Shown in pieces: positions 1-6,529 of a stretch of 8,512 nt of DNA (its first letter is position 1; every line of letters begins with the position of its first letter). Made by a program: the position numbers and the translations under genes. Below the pieces are notes generated by a model. That model did no database searches, was not told where the DNA came from, and was given only the letters and a program-made list of their open reading frames with translations. Origin of the DNA: Solobacterium sp. (GTDB lineage: Bacteria > Bacillota_I > Bacilli_A > Erysipelotrichales > Erysipelotrichaceae); assembly GCA_016284975.1 (NCBI GenBank), contig JAEEPV010000018.1:1-8512 (forward strand). Reading direction: 5' to 3'.

Positions 1-548
1 GATTCCCCGCGGTTGAGCGTCGCAAGATCTTCGCTGGTGATGAAGAATGTCATGTAGGTGTTCATCGCATTGTTGAACAGTTCTTCATTGGCAACGTAGA
101 TCTCGGCATAGATTCCGTTTTCATCCGAAAACTCAACACCGGTGCATTTCAGGGTAAACAGGCGGTTGTCCTTCAGATAGCTGAAGATATCCTCATCAAT
201 ATCTTCATAGGTCATATAGCTCTGTTCCGGAATCAGATAAACATCCTTTCCGAGATATACCTCGGAGTTCGGAAAGGACTCTGCGTAAAATTCGTGATAG
301 ACCGACTTCAGGAATTCATCCAGTTTCTTTCGATTCTGCAATACACCGACAAGCTCGCCGTCGCTGTAAAGGCGGTACACCTCGTGGGGCAGGCTGTCCA
401 CGCGGAGCGTGCGCTGTGAAAGCAGCGAAGTGCTTTCGCTTTCCGTATCAAAATAGGACGGCCGCTTCTGCTTCAGCAGCTCCGGCAGCCCGATGGCCAC
501 ACCAATGGCGGCAGCCATGCAGAACAGTAATATCAGGATTCGCTTCAT
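1..548 (-). CDS. Membrane-anchored extracytoplasmic protein, C-terminus cut by window edge
   Basis: An open frame starts with ATG at 548..546 and runs without a stop off the left edge, giving 182 visible residues. Residues 4-20 form a hydrophobic segment after MKR, so it is a signal peptide or an uncleaved N-terminal anchor, and the rest would lie outside the membrane. Around residues 58-80 the pattern VYRLYSDGELVGVLQNRKKL resembles the short N-terminal repeat that precedes G5 or M23 peptidase domains in Firmicutes cell-wall hydrolases ('DGkxvGxvxd...'). The rest of the visible part is acidic and has no catalytic motif. The gene lies 8 bases after the dnaB stop. Its AAGG ribosome-binding sequence overlaps the dnaB TAA, so it belongs to the same transcript and is probably translationally coupled. 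A cell-wall peptidase is a plausible guess only; the diagnostic C-terminal part is missing. Being a real gene is near certain, its function is not. Confidence 0.8.
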   Translation of the reverse strand, partial: MKRILILLFCMAAAIGVAIGLPELLKQKRPSYFDTESESTSLLSQRTLRVDSLPHEVYRLYSDGELVGVLQNRKKLDEFLKSVYHEFYAESFPNSEVYLGKDVYLIPEQSYMTYEDIDEDIFSYLKDNRLFTLKCTGVEFSDENGIYAEIYVANEELFNNAMNTYMTFFITSEDLATLNRGE

Positions 549-556
549 AGGTTACC

Positions 557-1915
557 TTATGCGTTTCTTTCAATGCTCATCAGTGCATTCGTTCTCGGCT
601 CAAAAGCCAGGTAGATGCGGCGGGTCGCACCGTTACGGTGTTTTGCGACATTGATCTCGAGTTCTTCAGAGCCGGTGCGTTCCGCCTCTTCCTTTGCCTC
701 ATCGCTGTAATACGATTTCCGGTACAGCAGCATGACGATATCGGCATCCTGCTCGATTGCGCCGGATTCACGCAGGTCTGACAGCTGCGGACGCTTGTCT
801 TCCCGGGATTCCACATTACGGGACAGCTGGGAAAGAGCGATGACCGGAACTTCCAGTTCTCTGGCCAGGGCTTTCAGACTTCTTGAAATATCCGAAACTT
901 CCTGCTGACGTGAAATGTCACTGCGCCCGCCTGAACTTCCGGTGATCAGCTGGATATAGTCGATCAGAACCATATTCAGACCCTGCTCGTTTTTCAGCCG
1001 GCGGCATTTTGAAAAGATCTCTGCGACCTTGATTGCCGACTTGTCATCAATATAAATCTTGGTTTTCTTAAGGTTCGCACTGGCTTCATTCAGCGCGTTC
1101 CATTCCTCATTGTTCTGCAGTCGTCCGGTCCGCAGAACATCACCCGGCAGCCGGCTGCGTGCGCTCAGCAAACGCATCGCCAGAGACTCGGCGCTCATTT
1201 CCAGCGAGAAAATGGCAACCGCCCCATCCTGCTGGATCGAAGCTGCATTCATCGCCAGGTTCAGCGCAACCGCGGTCTTTCCCATGGAAGGTCTTGCGGC
1301 AAGGATCACAAGATCCCCGCGCTGGAATCCATGCGTCAGATGATCGAGATCACGGAATCCCGTACGGATGCCGGTAATGTCGGAGCCCTGATCCGAATAA
1401 CGGTGGATCATATCCACAACGGTATTGAACAGTTCATGCCGGTCATGGAATTCGGTCGTACGCCGGCTGCGGGAAATATCCAGAACCGCTTTTTCCGCCT
1501 GGTCGAGGAAGTCATTGACATCACTTACACCTTCCATACCGTCGGAAGAAATCTTCCGTCCCGCTTCGATCATTTTCCGGGTAATTGCCTTATCCTTGAG
1601 GATCGAGACATACATTCTGGTATTGGCACTTGTGACCGCACTCTGCATGAGATCCGTAAGCGCCGTATTCCCGCCGACCTTGTCAAAATCTCCCCGGTCT
1701 TTCAGACGCGTTGAAACCGCGGTCGGATCGACCGGTGTTCCTTCATCGGACAGACTCTTGATCGCTAGAAAAATCAGACGATTGTTTTCCACAAAGAAGT
1801 CATCTGCGGAAAGTCCTTCTTCCATCGCCGTCTTCGCCGCGGAGTCATACAGTATCATCGTGCCAAGCAGGGAAACTTCCGCTTCCGGTGCACTGGGAAG
1901 TGAAGGCAGTGACAT
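557..1915 (-). CDS. dnaB: Replicative DNA helicase DnaB (DnaC in Bacillus)
   Basis: This is the hexameric 5'-3' helicase that unwinds DNA at the replication fork and recruits primase; it acts in the cytoplasm on the chromosome. The 452-residue length is normal for the family. The N-terminal helical primase-interacting domain spans about residues 5-105, followed by a linker and the RecA-like motor from about 180. Visible motor motifs are Walker A ARPSMGKT (207-214), the catalytic glutamate in FSLEM (E239), Walker B VLIDYIQL (316-323, D319), the SQLSR sensor (362-366), the DLRESGAIEQDAD block (380-392) and the arginine-finger region KHRNGAT (425-431). No intein or insertion interrupts it. The ATG shares its A with the TGA of rplI (TGATG), and an AAAGGG sequence in the rplI tail can serve as ribosome-binding site. 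The rplI-dnaB order is characteristic of Firmicutes. Confidence 0.98.
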   Translation of the reverse strand: MSLPSLPSAPEAEVSLLGTMILYDSAAKTAMEEGLSADDFFVENNRLIFLAIKSLSDEGTPVDPTAVSTRLKDRGDFDKVGGNTALTDLMQSAVTSANTRMYVSILKDKAITRKMIEAGRKISSDGMEGVSDVNDFLDQAEKAVLDISRSRRTTEFHDRHELFNTVVDMIHRYSDQGSDITGIRTGFRDLDHLTHGFQRGDLVILAARPSMGKTAVALNLAMNAASIQQDGAVAIFSLEMSAESLAMRLLSARSRLPGDVLRTGRLQNNEEWNALNEASANLKKTKIYIDDKSAIKVAEIFSKCRRLKNEQGLNMVLIDYIQLITGSSGGRSDISRQQEVSDISRSLKALARELEVPVIALSQLSRNVESREDKRPQLSDLRESGAIEQDADIVMLLYRKSYYSDEAKEEAERTGSEELEINVAKHRNGATRRIYLAFEPRTNALMSIERNA

Positions 1916-2361
1916 CAGTCGTTACCCTTTACATTCACACGAACGGTGCCGATCACACCTTTATACAGCTCAATGCGCACTTTCGTGACACCGAGACTGA
2001 TGATCGGTTCCGTATCGAGAATCTTTCGCTTATCAATCTTATAGCCGCGTTTGTTCAGCTCCTCTGCAATCTGCTTCGTGGAAACAGACCCGAATACACG
2101 GCCGTCCTTTCCGGAGTTGACATGGAATTCGAGGATCAGATCTTCAAATTCCTTCGCAACAGCTTCCGCTTCTTTCCGGCGGGCTTCATCCTGTTTCTTT
2201 TCTTCTTCCTTCTGTCCGGCAAGGATCTCACGGCTCTTGTCGGTCGCCAGTACTGCCAGACCGCGTGCCAAGAGGAAATTACGGCCGTAGCCGTCTGCGA
2301 CCTCTACGATATCGCCCTTCTTGCCGAGCTTTTTTACATCACTCTTCAGAATCACTTTCAT
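1915..2361 (-). CDS. rplI: 50S ribosomal protein L9
   Basis: L9 binds 23S rRNA near the base of the L1 stalk and helps maintain reading frame. The 148-residue product has the usual two-lobe layout. The N-terminal RNA-binding domain carries the family signature [20 protein letters not shown] (residues 16-35). A long charged connecting helix follows at about 41-75 (rich in K, E, R and Q), then the C-terminal domain with [12 protein letters not shown] (about 84-95). The start is fixed by a perfect AGGAGG at 2373..2368, six bases upstream of the ATG. The first 23 bases overlap the end of gdpP, so the ribosome-binding site lies inside gdpP coding sequence. The TGA stop overlaps the dnaB ATG by one base. 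This points to coupled translation of gdpP, rplI and dnaB. Confidence 0.98.
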   Translation of the reverse strand: MKVILKSDVKKLGKKGDIVEVADGYGRNFLLARGLAVLATDKSREILAGQKEEEKKQDEARRKEAEAVAKEFEDLILEFHVNSGKDGRVFGSVSTKQIAEELNKRGYKIDKRKILDTEPIISLGVTKVRIELYKGVIGTVRVNVKGND

Positions 2362-4312
2362 GATTAACCTCCTTGAAATAGATATCGATCTGCTCTAACA
2401 GTTCTGCCTCGAGCTCATCGATACTGCATCTCTTTCTCTGCATTGCGGCTGCCGTCATATGACCGCCGCCGTTCATCGCTTCCATAATGATCTGTACATT
2501 GATCGAACCGTTGGAGCGGGCGGAGATCGAAGTCTCCCCTTCGGTATTGTCGGCGATGACAAATACCGCCTCCACATCCTGGATCGACAGCAGACGGTCT
2601 GCCACCTGACTCATGACGGAGCGGCTTAACGGCCGTTCTTTATACGGAACGGTCAGGATCCCGTGGTCATGCCGCTTTGCGACTGCCATACAGGAAGCCT
2701 TTACCGTAAACTCATCATAGGTATCCTTCAGATATTCATCCACTTCCATCGGATCAGCGCCAAGCTTGCGCAATGCGCTTGCGGCTTCAAACGTACGGCT
2801 GCCCGTACGGGTATGGAAGCGGTTTGTATCGATCATCATTCCTGCAAGCATGATGTTGGCATCAAGCTGCGAGAATTCGACCCGGCTTGAGATATACGGA
2901 GTAAGCTCCGTGATCAGCTCGCAGGTTGAGCTTGCGCCGGCTTCAATATACACGAGGATCGGCTGCACACCCATGTCGGTGCTGCGGCGGTGATGATCGA
3001 TGATCACGATCTTCTTCGCTGATTCCAGCAGACGGGATCCGTTGGACTGCTTGCTGTTATGGTGATCCACCATGACGGTCAGCGTATTTTCCTGAAGCTG
3101 ATTGATCGCCTCGTTTTCCGTCACAAAGCGCACTTCCCGCTTCAGCTCTTCTTCATTTTCCTTTAATACGGCACTCAGCTTTTCTTCAATTCCGCCGGTC
3201 TTTCCGATGATGCATACCTGCTTGTGCAGTGCACTCGCAAACCGGGCAACACCAATCGCCGCACCGACACAGTCAAAGTCCATGTTGCGGTGACCGCAGA
3301 TGATGACATTGCTGGAGCGGGTAATCAGCTCACGCAGCGAGTTGGCCATGACACGCACCCGGACACGGCTGCGTTTTTCCGCGGCTTCCGTAGATCCGCC
3401 GAAGAACTTGACATCTTCTCCGGCTATCTGAACAACCGCCTGGTCACCACCGCGGCTCTGCGCCAGATCGATCAGCCGGACTGCCATTTCATCCAGTTCC
3501 GTAAGACTGGAGGTTCCCCTGGCAAATGAGAGCGACAGGGTTATAGAAATATCCTGTTTCTGCGCGGCCTTGCGGATCGTATTGATGATTGAGAAATGAT
3601 CCGCCGCAAGATCCGAGAAGATCTTCTCGTTCAGCACCATATAATAGCGGGAATTGGAGATCCGTTTGAGCATGATCCCGTGATCCGCACAGTAATCCGT
3701 TAACGGTGTACGCACTGCCAGGTTGATGTTGGCAACGGTCGCATCATCCTCATACTGGGTCGATTCATCATAGTTATCCAGTACGGCGATGCCGATGACC
3801 GGACGCCCTTCTTCATAGGAGAGCACCGCGTTATGTTCTTCCGTAATGTCACGGAAGATCAGTACCGGTTCATCTTCCCTTCGGCAGATTGAATAGATGC
3901 GGTCATCCAGCTGTACCTGTACGGAATCGGAGCTGCCGCTGATCAGCGGGTCCACTTCCGGCAGCCAGCTGAGCACCTTACTGCCGATCCGGTCGATGCC
4001 GCGCTGTTCAAACAGCTCGCTCATCCAGGTGATCACATAGTCATCGTCATACATGATCATTCCGGTCATGCCAAACAGGAATGCATCTCTTGCGGAATCG
4101 CCGAGTGCTTCCGTAATACCGGATGCCTGTTCATGGGTAAGCGTTTCAATGCGGTCCGTCAGATAAACAAACATGATCCCCTGAATGATCAGAATGATCG
4201 TTGCGGACAGGATGCCCTTCTCCAGTCCGACCCGGAAGAAGAACAGCAGAAGTGCTTCTACCACGATCACAGCAAACAGTAAACGCCGAAGATCACTTAT
4301 CTTTTTCTGCAT
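2339..4312 (-). CDS. gdpP: Cyclic-di-AMP phosphodiesterase GdpP (YybT family)
   Basis: GdpP is a membrane-bound DHH/DHHA1 enzyme that hydrolyses c-di-AMP to pApA, so it controls potassium/osmolyte balance, cell-wall stress and beta-lactam tolerance. The 657-residue length and domain order match the family. There are two transmembrane helices (about 11-28 and 33-51), a PAS-like sensor (about 78-160), a degenerate GGDEF-like domain (about 170-300) lacking a GGDEF signature, and a DHH phosphoesterase from about 335. Metal-site motifs are visible: CGHRNMDFD (339-347; H341, D345, D347), VDHH (415-418), IDHHRR (438-443) and D495 in MMIDTN. The DHHA1 substrate motif GGGHMTAAA is at 615-623. The ATG at 4312 follows GGGAGGAG and overlaps the end of yybS by 20 bases. 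The 3' end overlaps rplI by 23 bases. One small oddity is that the first Asp motif reads DHH, where B. subtilis YybT, as I recall it, has DTH. Confidence 0.97.
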   Translation of the reverse strand: MQKKISDLRRLLFAVIVVEALLLFFFRVGLEKGILSATIILIIQGIMFVYLTDRIETLTHEQASGITEALGDSARDAFLFGMTGMIMYDDDYVITWMSELFEQRGIDRIGSKVLSWLPEVDPLISGSSDSVQVQLDDRIYSICRREDEPVLIFRDITEEHNAVLSYEEGRPVIGIAVLDNYDESTQYEDDATVANINLAVRTPLTDYCADHGIMLKRISNSRYYMVLNEKIFSDLAADHFSIINTIRKAAQKQDISITLSLSFARGTSSLTELDEMAVRLIDLAQSRGGDQAVVQIAGEDVKFFGGSTEAAEKRSRVRVRVMANSLRELITRSSNVIICGHRNMDFDCVGAAIGVARFASALHKQVCIIGKTGGIEEKLSAVLKENEEELKREVRFVTENEAINQLQENTLTVMVDHHNSKQSNGSRLLESAKKIVIIDHHRRSTDMGVQPILVYIEAGASSTCELITELTPYISSRVEFSQLDANIMLAGMMIDTNRFHTRTGSRTFEAASALRKLGADPMEVDEYLKDTYDEFTVKASCMAVAKRHDHGILTVPYKERPLSRSVMSQVADRLLSIQDVEAVFVIADNTEGETSISARSNGSINVQIIMEAMNGGGHMTAAAMQRKRCSIDELEAELLEQIDIYFKEVNHESDSEE

Positions 4313-5237
4313 TTGTTACTCCTCCCAGCAGTCTGGAATGAAAATCCGTCGTGATATACAGGAACCCGAAAATCACCATTCCCACCGGCATGATAAAGAT
4401 CGCAAGCAATCCCAGCAGCATGCCCAGTCCCCTCATCTTCGGATAGCGGATCCGCATCACAACAATGAGTGCAATATACCCGTAGACCAGCAGGTAAAGA
4501 AAGCCGCACATGCCAAGTCCCTGAAGTGTATTCTGAGCGATCTCATTTTCCAAAGGTCGCAGCATGGAATAGTAATAGGCACAGAAGCCCGCAAAGCCAA
4601 GATACCCGGTCCATTTGGGCGGGAAATATTCCGATACCGGTGTTGCCGGCTCGATATTAAAACGCATCCGCTTCAGCAAGAGTCTCGAAAGCACATGGGT
4701 CACAAAGCCCTGCATGACACCGGTCATGATGGCGGTCACCACAAAAATCGTACGGATATACTGTCCCATGTTTACCGTTGCCGGCACTTGTGCACCGGTC
4801 TGCTGATATACCTGATTCATGACCTGTTCAATCTCAGCGGTTTCTGCTGCGATGTCATAGCCGAAAAACGACGCAAAGACCACGGTTGAAAGCACATTGA
4901 CAAGCGCACCCATGGCCATCGTGATCAGCACCACCTTATGGGTATTCTGTCTGGTGTAGATTCCGTTTCCATACACGAGACCGATAATGCTGTCGCTTCC
5001 GATATAGAACAGGGTTATGACTCCTCCCAGCATAAAACCGAGCAGGCACATCGCAATGAGAACAATAATGCTGTCCTTCCAGCCGTACTTGGCCGAATAA
5101 AAGACCATGGGAATCGGAAACAGAAACAGGAACATGTCCTGGAACAGTCCGCCCAGCTGTCTGTTTATTAATAATACGACCCCGACGATTGCACACATCA
5201 TGGCGCCGTCGGTCAGTTTTCGTACATTGTTATTCAC
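4293..5237 (-). CDS. yybS: DUF2232 / YybS-family integral membrane protein
   Basis: This 314-residue, strongly hydrophobic protein has about seven to eight predicted membrane segments (roughly residues 10-28, 33-50, 55-80, 103-125, 163-185, 212-232, 240-262 and 272-295). Its length and position directly upstream of gdpP match the conserved YybS (DUF2232) family of Firmicutes. The fold resembles small-molecule transporter S-components, but no substrate is known and I infer none. Constant association with GdpP suggests a membrane role linked to c-di-AMP turnover or simply shared expression. The start is GTG at 5237, chosen because GGAGG at 5251..5247 sits nine bases upstream and no ATG is available in that position. 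It is the first gene of the block and has its own promoter. It ends 20 bases inside gdpP. Confidence 0.93.
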   Translation of the reverse strand: MNNNVRKLTDGAMMCAIVGVVLLINRQLGGLFQDMFLFLFPIPMVFYSAKYGWKDSIIVLIAMCLLGFMLGGVITLFYIGSDSIIGLVYGNGIYTRQNTHKVVLITMAMGALVNVLSTVVFASFFGYDIAAETAEIEQVMNQVYQQTGAQVPATVNMGQYIRTIFVVTAIMTGVMQGFVTHVLSRLLLKRMRFNIEPATPVSEYFPPKWTGYLGFAGFCAYYYSMLRPLENEIAQNTLQGLGMCGFLYLLVYGYIALIVVMRIRYPKMRGLGMLLGLLAIFIMPVGMVIFGFLYITTDFHSRLLGGVTNAEKDK

Positions 5238-5251
5238 GAAAAAGCACCTCC

Positions 5252-5271
5252 AAAAAAATCACAGCGGTGAT
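5252..5271 (-). promoter_or_regulatory. Short 5' hairpin with T-run in yybS leader
   Basis: On the minus strand ATCAC and GTGAT (5271..5267 and 5262..5258) pair around a CGCT loop and are followed by a run of Ts that ends against the GGAGG ribosome-binding site. The predicted transcript start lies only a few bases upstream, so the hairpin would be the first structure in the mRNA. It may protect the 5' end, act as a weak attenuator, or be an operator for a repressor. The stem is only five base pairs plus a possible G-U pair, so strong termination is unlikely. Confidence 0.35.
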
Positions 5272-5280
5272 CAAGTGTAA

Positions 5281-5309
5281 ATTATAGCATTGTTTGCCCT
5301 TCTGAGACA
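5281..5309 (-). promoter_or_regulatory. Promoter of the yybS-gdpP-rplI-dnaB unit (extended -10)
   Basis: On the minus strand TGCTATAAT (5289..5281) is a perfect extended -10 element: TG, one base, then the consensus TATAAT. The -35 position at 17-base spacing (TGTCTC, 5309..5304) matches TTGACA poorly, as is common for extended -10 promoters. A TTGAAA occurs farther upstream (5316..5311), but its spacing of 24 is too long. The promoter lies between the rpsR terminator and the yybS GTG, and the inferred start at about 5276 gives a leader of roughly 40 bases. Confidence 0.75.
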
Positions 5310-5333
5310 GTTTCAACAGTCCTCCGAAAAGGC

Positions 5334-5362
5334 AAAGAAAAACCGATCTTTGGAAGATCGGT
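5334..5362 (-). terminator. Intrinsic terminator of the rpsF-ssb-rpsR operon
   Basis: On the minus strand ACCGATCTT and AAGATCGGT form a perfect nine-base-pair stem around a three-base CCA loop. The stem is followed at once by TTTTTCTTT (counting the last stem T). The first stem base (5362) is also the last base of the rpsR TGA stop, so the terminator abuts the coding sequence. The plus-strand side of the hairpin has no T-run, so it works only for the ribosomal operon. Confidence 0.92.
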
Positions 5363-5592
5363 CAGTCTGCTACATACGGCAGTAAAGCCATCTGACGAGC
5401 GCGCTTGATCGCGGCAGCGAGCTGACGCTGATATTTCGCACTTGTTCCAGTGACACGGCGCGGAATGATCTTGCCGTTGGCACTGATGAACCGCTTCAGA
5501 AGCTCTACATCTTTATAGTCGATATAGGTGATGTTGTTCTTGGTGAAATAACATACCTTACGACCGCCCATTCTCTGTTTCTTGAATGCCAT
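5362..5592 (-). CDS. rpsR: 30S ribosomal protein S18
   Basis: S18 forms a heterodimer with S6 on the platform of the 30S subunit. The 76-residue product has the family core: a basic N-terminus with [11 protein letters not shown] (residues 11-21), [14 protein letters not shown] (23-36), the [19 protein letters not shown] signature (40-58) and an [13 protein letters not shown] tail (61-73). Only one cysteine is present, so this is the zinc-free form rather than the CxxC form. AAGGAG at 5604..5599, six bases ahead, fixes the ATG. The gene is 26 bases after ssb and last in the operon; its stop lies in the terminator stem. Confidence 0.98.
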   Translation of the reverse strand: MAFKKQRMGGRKVCYFTKNNITYIDYKDVELLKRFISANGKIIPRRVTGTSAKYQRQLAAAIKRARQMALLPYVAD

Positions 5593-5618
5593 GATGGTCT
5601 CCTTTATCTTTTATTCAT

Positions 5619-6098
5619 TTAAAACGGCAGGTCGTCGCTGGCGATATCGTAGCTGGGACCTGTGTTGAACCCGCTGTCAGCAGCGGGATCCGCGGAACCT
5701 GCATAGGGATCCTGAGGTTCCGGTGCCTGGTAGGACGAAGTCTGACTCTGCGAAGATCCTCTCGACTCGAGAAGCTGGACCCGGTCGCACAGAACATCGG
5801 TCGTATAGACCTTCTTTCCGTCCCGGTCGGTATAGCTTCCAGTCTGAATAGAACCGTTCACTCCTACCATAGAGCCTTTTCTGCCATAGGTTCCAAGGAA
5901 ATCAGCACTCTGCCGCCATGCCACACAGCTGATAAAATCCGCGGTGGGCTGATTGGCATTGTTCTGATCCCGGCTGGAGGAAAAACGTCGGTCGCACGCA
6001 ACGGTAAAGCGGGCATAGGAGATTCCTGCGGTTGTCTTGCGGACTTCCACATCCTTTGTCAGTCTGCCTACCAGTACGACACTGTTAATTCCACTCAT
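5619..6098 (-). CDS. ssb: Single-stranded DNA-binding protein SSB
   Basis: SSB coats single-stranded DNA in replication, repair and recombination, and recruits partner proteins through its acidic tip. The 159-residue protein has the usual plan. An OB-fold occupies about residues 1-112 (MSGINSVVLVGRLTKDVEVR at the start, then DFISCVAWRQSADFLGTYG and TDVLCDRVQLLE). A flexible Ser/Gln/Pro/Asp-rich linker spans about 113-153, and the tip ends in SDDLPF, matching the conserved DDxPF protein-docking motif. The ATG lies two bases after the rpsF stop. AAGGAG inside the rpsF tail is the likely ribosome-binding site, though its spacing of about 11 is somewhat long, which suits coupled translation. Placement between rpsF and rpsR is standard for Firmicutes. 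It is the main chromosomal-type SSB rather than a phage or competence copy. Confidence 0.97.
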   Translation of the reverse strand: MSGINSVVLVGRLTKDVEVRKTTAGISYARFTVACDRRFSSSRDQNNANQPTADFISCVAWRQSADFLGTYGRKGSMVGVNGSIQTGSYTDRDGKKVYTTDVLCDRVQLLESRGSSQSQTSSYQAPEPQDPYAGSADPAADSGFNTGPSYDIASDDLPF

Positions 6099-6100
6099 TT

Positions 6101-6412
6101 TTACTTGCTCTCCTTGGGCTCAGGCTTTTCATCGATGTTGACGATCATGAAACGCACAACATTCGGATTGATCCGCATCAGACGGTCAAATTCCTTAACG
6201 CCGGCATTCTCTGCCTCAAAGGTAACTACTACATAGTAACCCTTGGTCATATCATCAATCTCATACGCGAATTCACGCATTCCCCATTCGTCTGTCTTGA
6301 CGATCTTACCGCCTTCACTGGTGATAATTCCGCCGAGCTGTTCGATCAGGGCCGTACGCTTTTCTTCTTCCACGCTGGCATTGATGATGTACATGACTTC
6401 ATACTTGCTCAT
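6101..6412 (-). CDS. rpsF: 30S ribosomal protein S6
   Basis: S6 binds S18 and 16S rRNA on the small-subunit platform. The product is 103 residues with the family pattern MSKYEVMYII at the start, EEWG-like DEWGMREFAYEI (about 41-52), KGYYVVVTFEA (57-67) and DRLMRINPNVVRFMIV (about 76-91), plus a short charged tail. A longer frame could start at 6451. I chose the ATG at 6412 because AAGGAGGTG (6426..6418) sits seven bases upstream and the S6 homology begins here. The 13 extra residues would be unlike any S6 and would run through the ribosome-binding site. It is the first gene of the operon with ssb and rpsR. A structured leader precedes it and may bind the S6:S18 dimer. Confidence 0.98.
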   Translation of the reverse strand: MSKYEVMYIINASVEEEKRTALIEQLGGIITSEGGKIVKTDEWGMREFAYEIDDMTKGYYVVVTFEAENAGVKEFDRLMRINPNVVRFMIVNIDEKPEPKESK

Positions 6413-6437
6413 TTGTACACCTCCTTCTGGTCTAACG

Positions 6438-6486
6438 GCCATTTCTGGCAAGGAGCAGATGAAAAAAACATTTCATCGACTCGCCT
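6438..6486 (-). promoter_or_regulatory. Structured rpsF leader, candidate S6:S18 autoregulatory RNA
   Basis: The inferred transcript start (about 6486) opens straight into a long imperfect hairpin. GGC and GAG (6485..6480) pair with CTC and GCC (6455..6453 and 6449..6447), with a three-base CTT bulge. After a 2x2 internal loop, GATGAAA (6477..6471) pairs with TTTCATC (6464..6458). A second compact hairpin, GCCA-GAAA-TGGC (6449..6438), carries a GNRA-type tetraloop and is followed by CG. It shares GCC with the outer stem, so the two are partly exclusive. Published work describes an rpsF-leader RNA in many bacteria that binds S6:S18 through a mimic of the 16S rRNA site. Position and bulged-stem shape fit, but I cannot confirm the consensus bases. 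Confidence 0.55.
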
Positions 6487-6490
6487 AGTG

Positions 6491-6520
6491 ATAGTACCAT
6501 CATTCACAATAGTTTGTAAA
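6491..6520 (-). promoter_or_regulatory. Promoter of the rpsF-ssb-rpsR operon
   Basis: On the minus strand TTTACA (6520..6515) lies 18 bases upstream of TACTAT (6496..6491), which is preceded by TGG and so makes an extended -10 (TGGTACTAT). Both hexamers match the vegetative sigma consensus at four or five of six positions. The inferred start, about 6486, gives a leader of roughly 74 bases, consistent with the folded region before the S6 gene. The promoter starts ten bases after the upstream sortase stop. Confidence 0.72.
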
Positions 6521-6529
6521 CAGATTTTT

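Noticed and set aside
1425..1988. Plus-strand open frame of 187 codons
   Set aside because: It is antisense to dnaB and rplI, is Ser/Arg-rich and matches no family; the minus-strand genes are unambiguous.
4185..4889. Plus-strand open frame of 234 codons
   Set aside because: It lies opposite yybS and gdpP, has no recognisable domain and a His/Lys/Arg-rich composition typical of an antisense shadow frame.
5334..5362. rpsR hairpin as a bidirectional terminator
   Set aside because: Only the minus-strand side is followed by a T-run, and no plus-strand gene approaches it.
6413..6451. N-terminal extension of S6 by 13 residues to an upstream start at 6451
   Set aside because: It would run through a strong AAGGAGGTG ribosome-binding site placed correctly for the ATG at 6412, and S6 homology begins only at that ATG.
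6511..6520. GTTTGTAAAC-type inverted repeat as a repressor operator
   Set aside because: The arms are only four bases around a two-base centre, it overlaps the -35 element, and it occurs once, so chance is a sufficient explanation.
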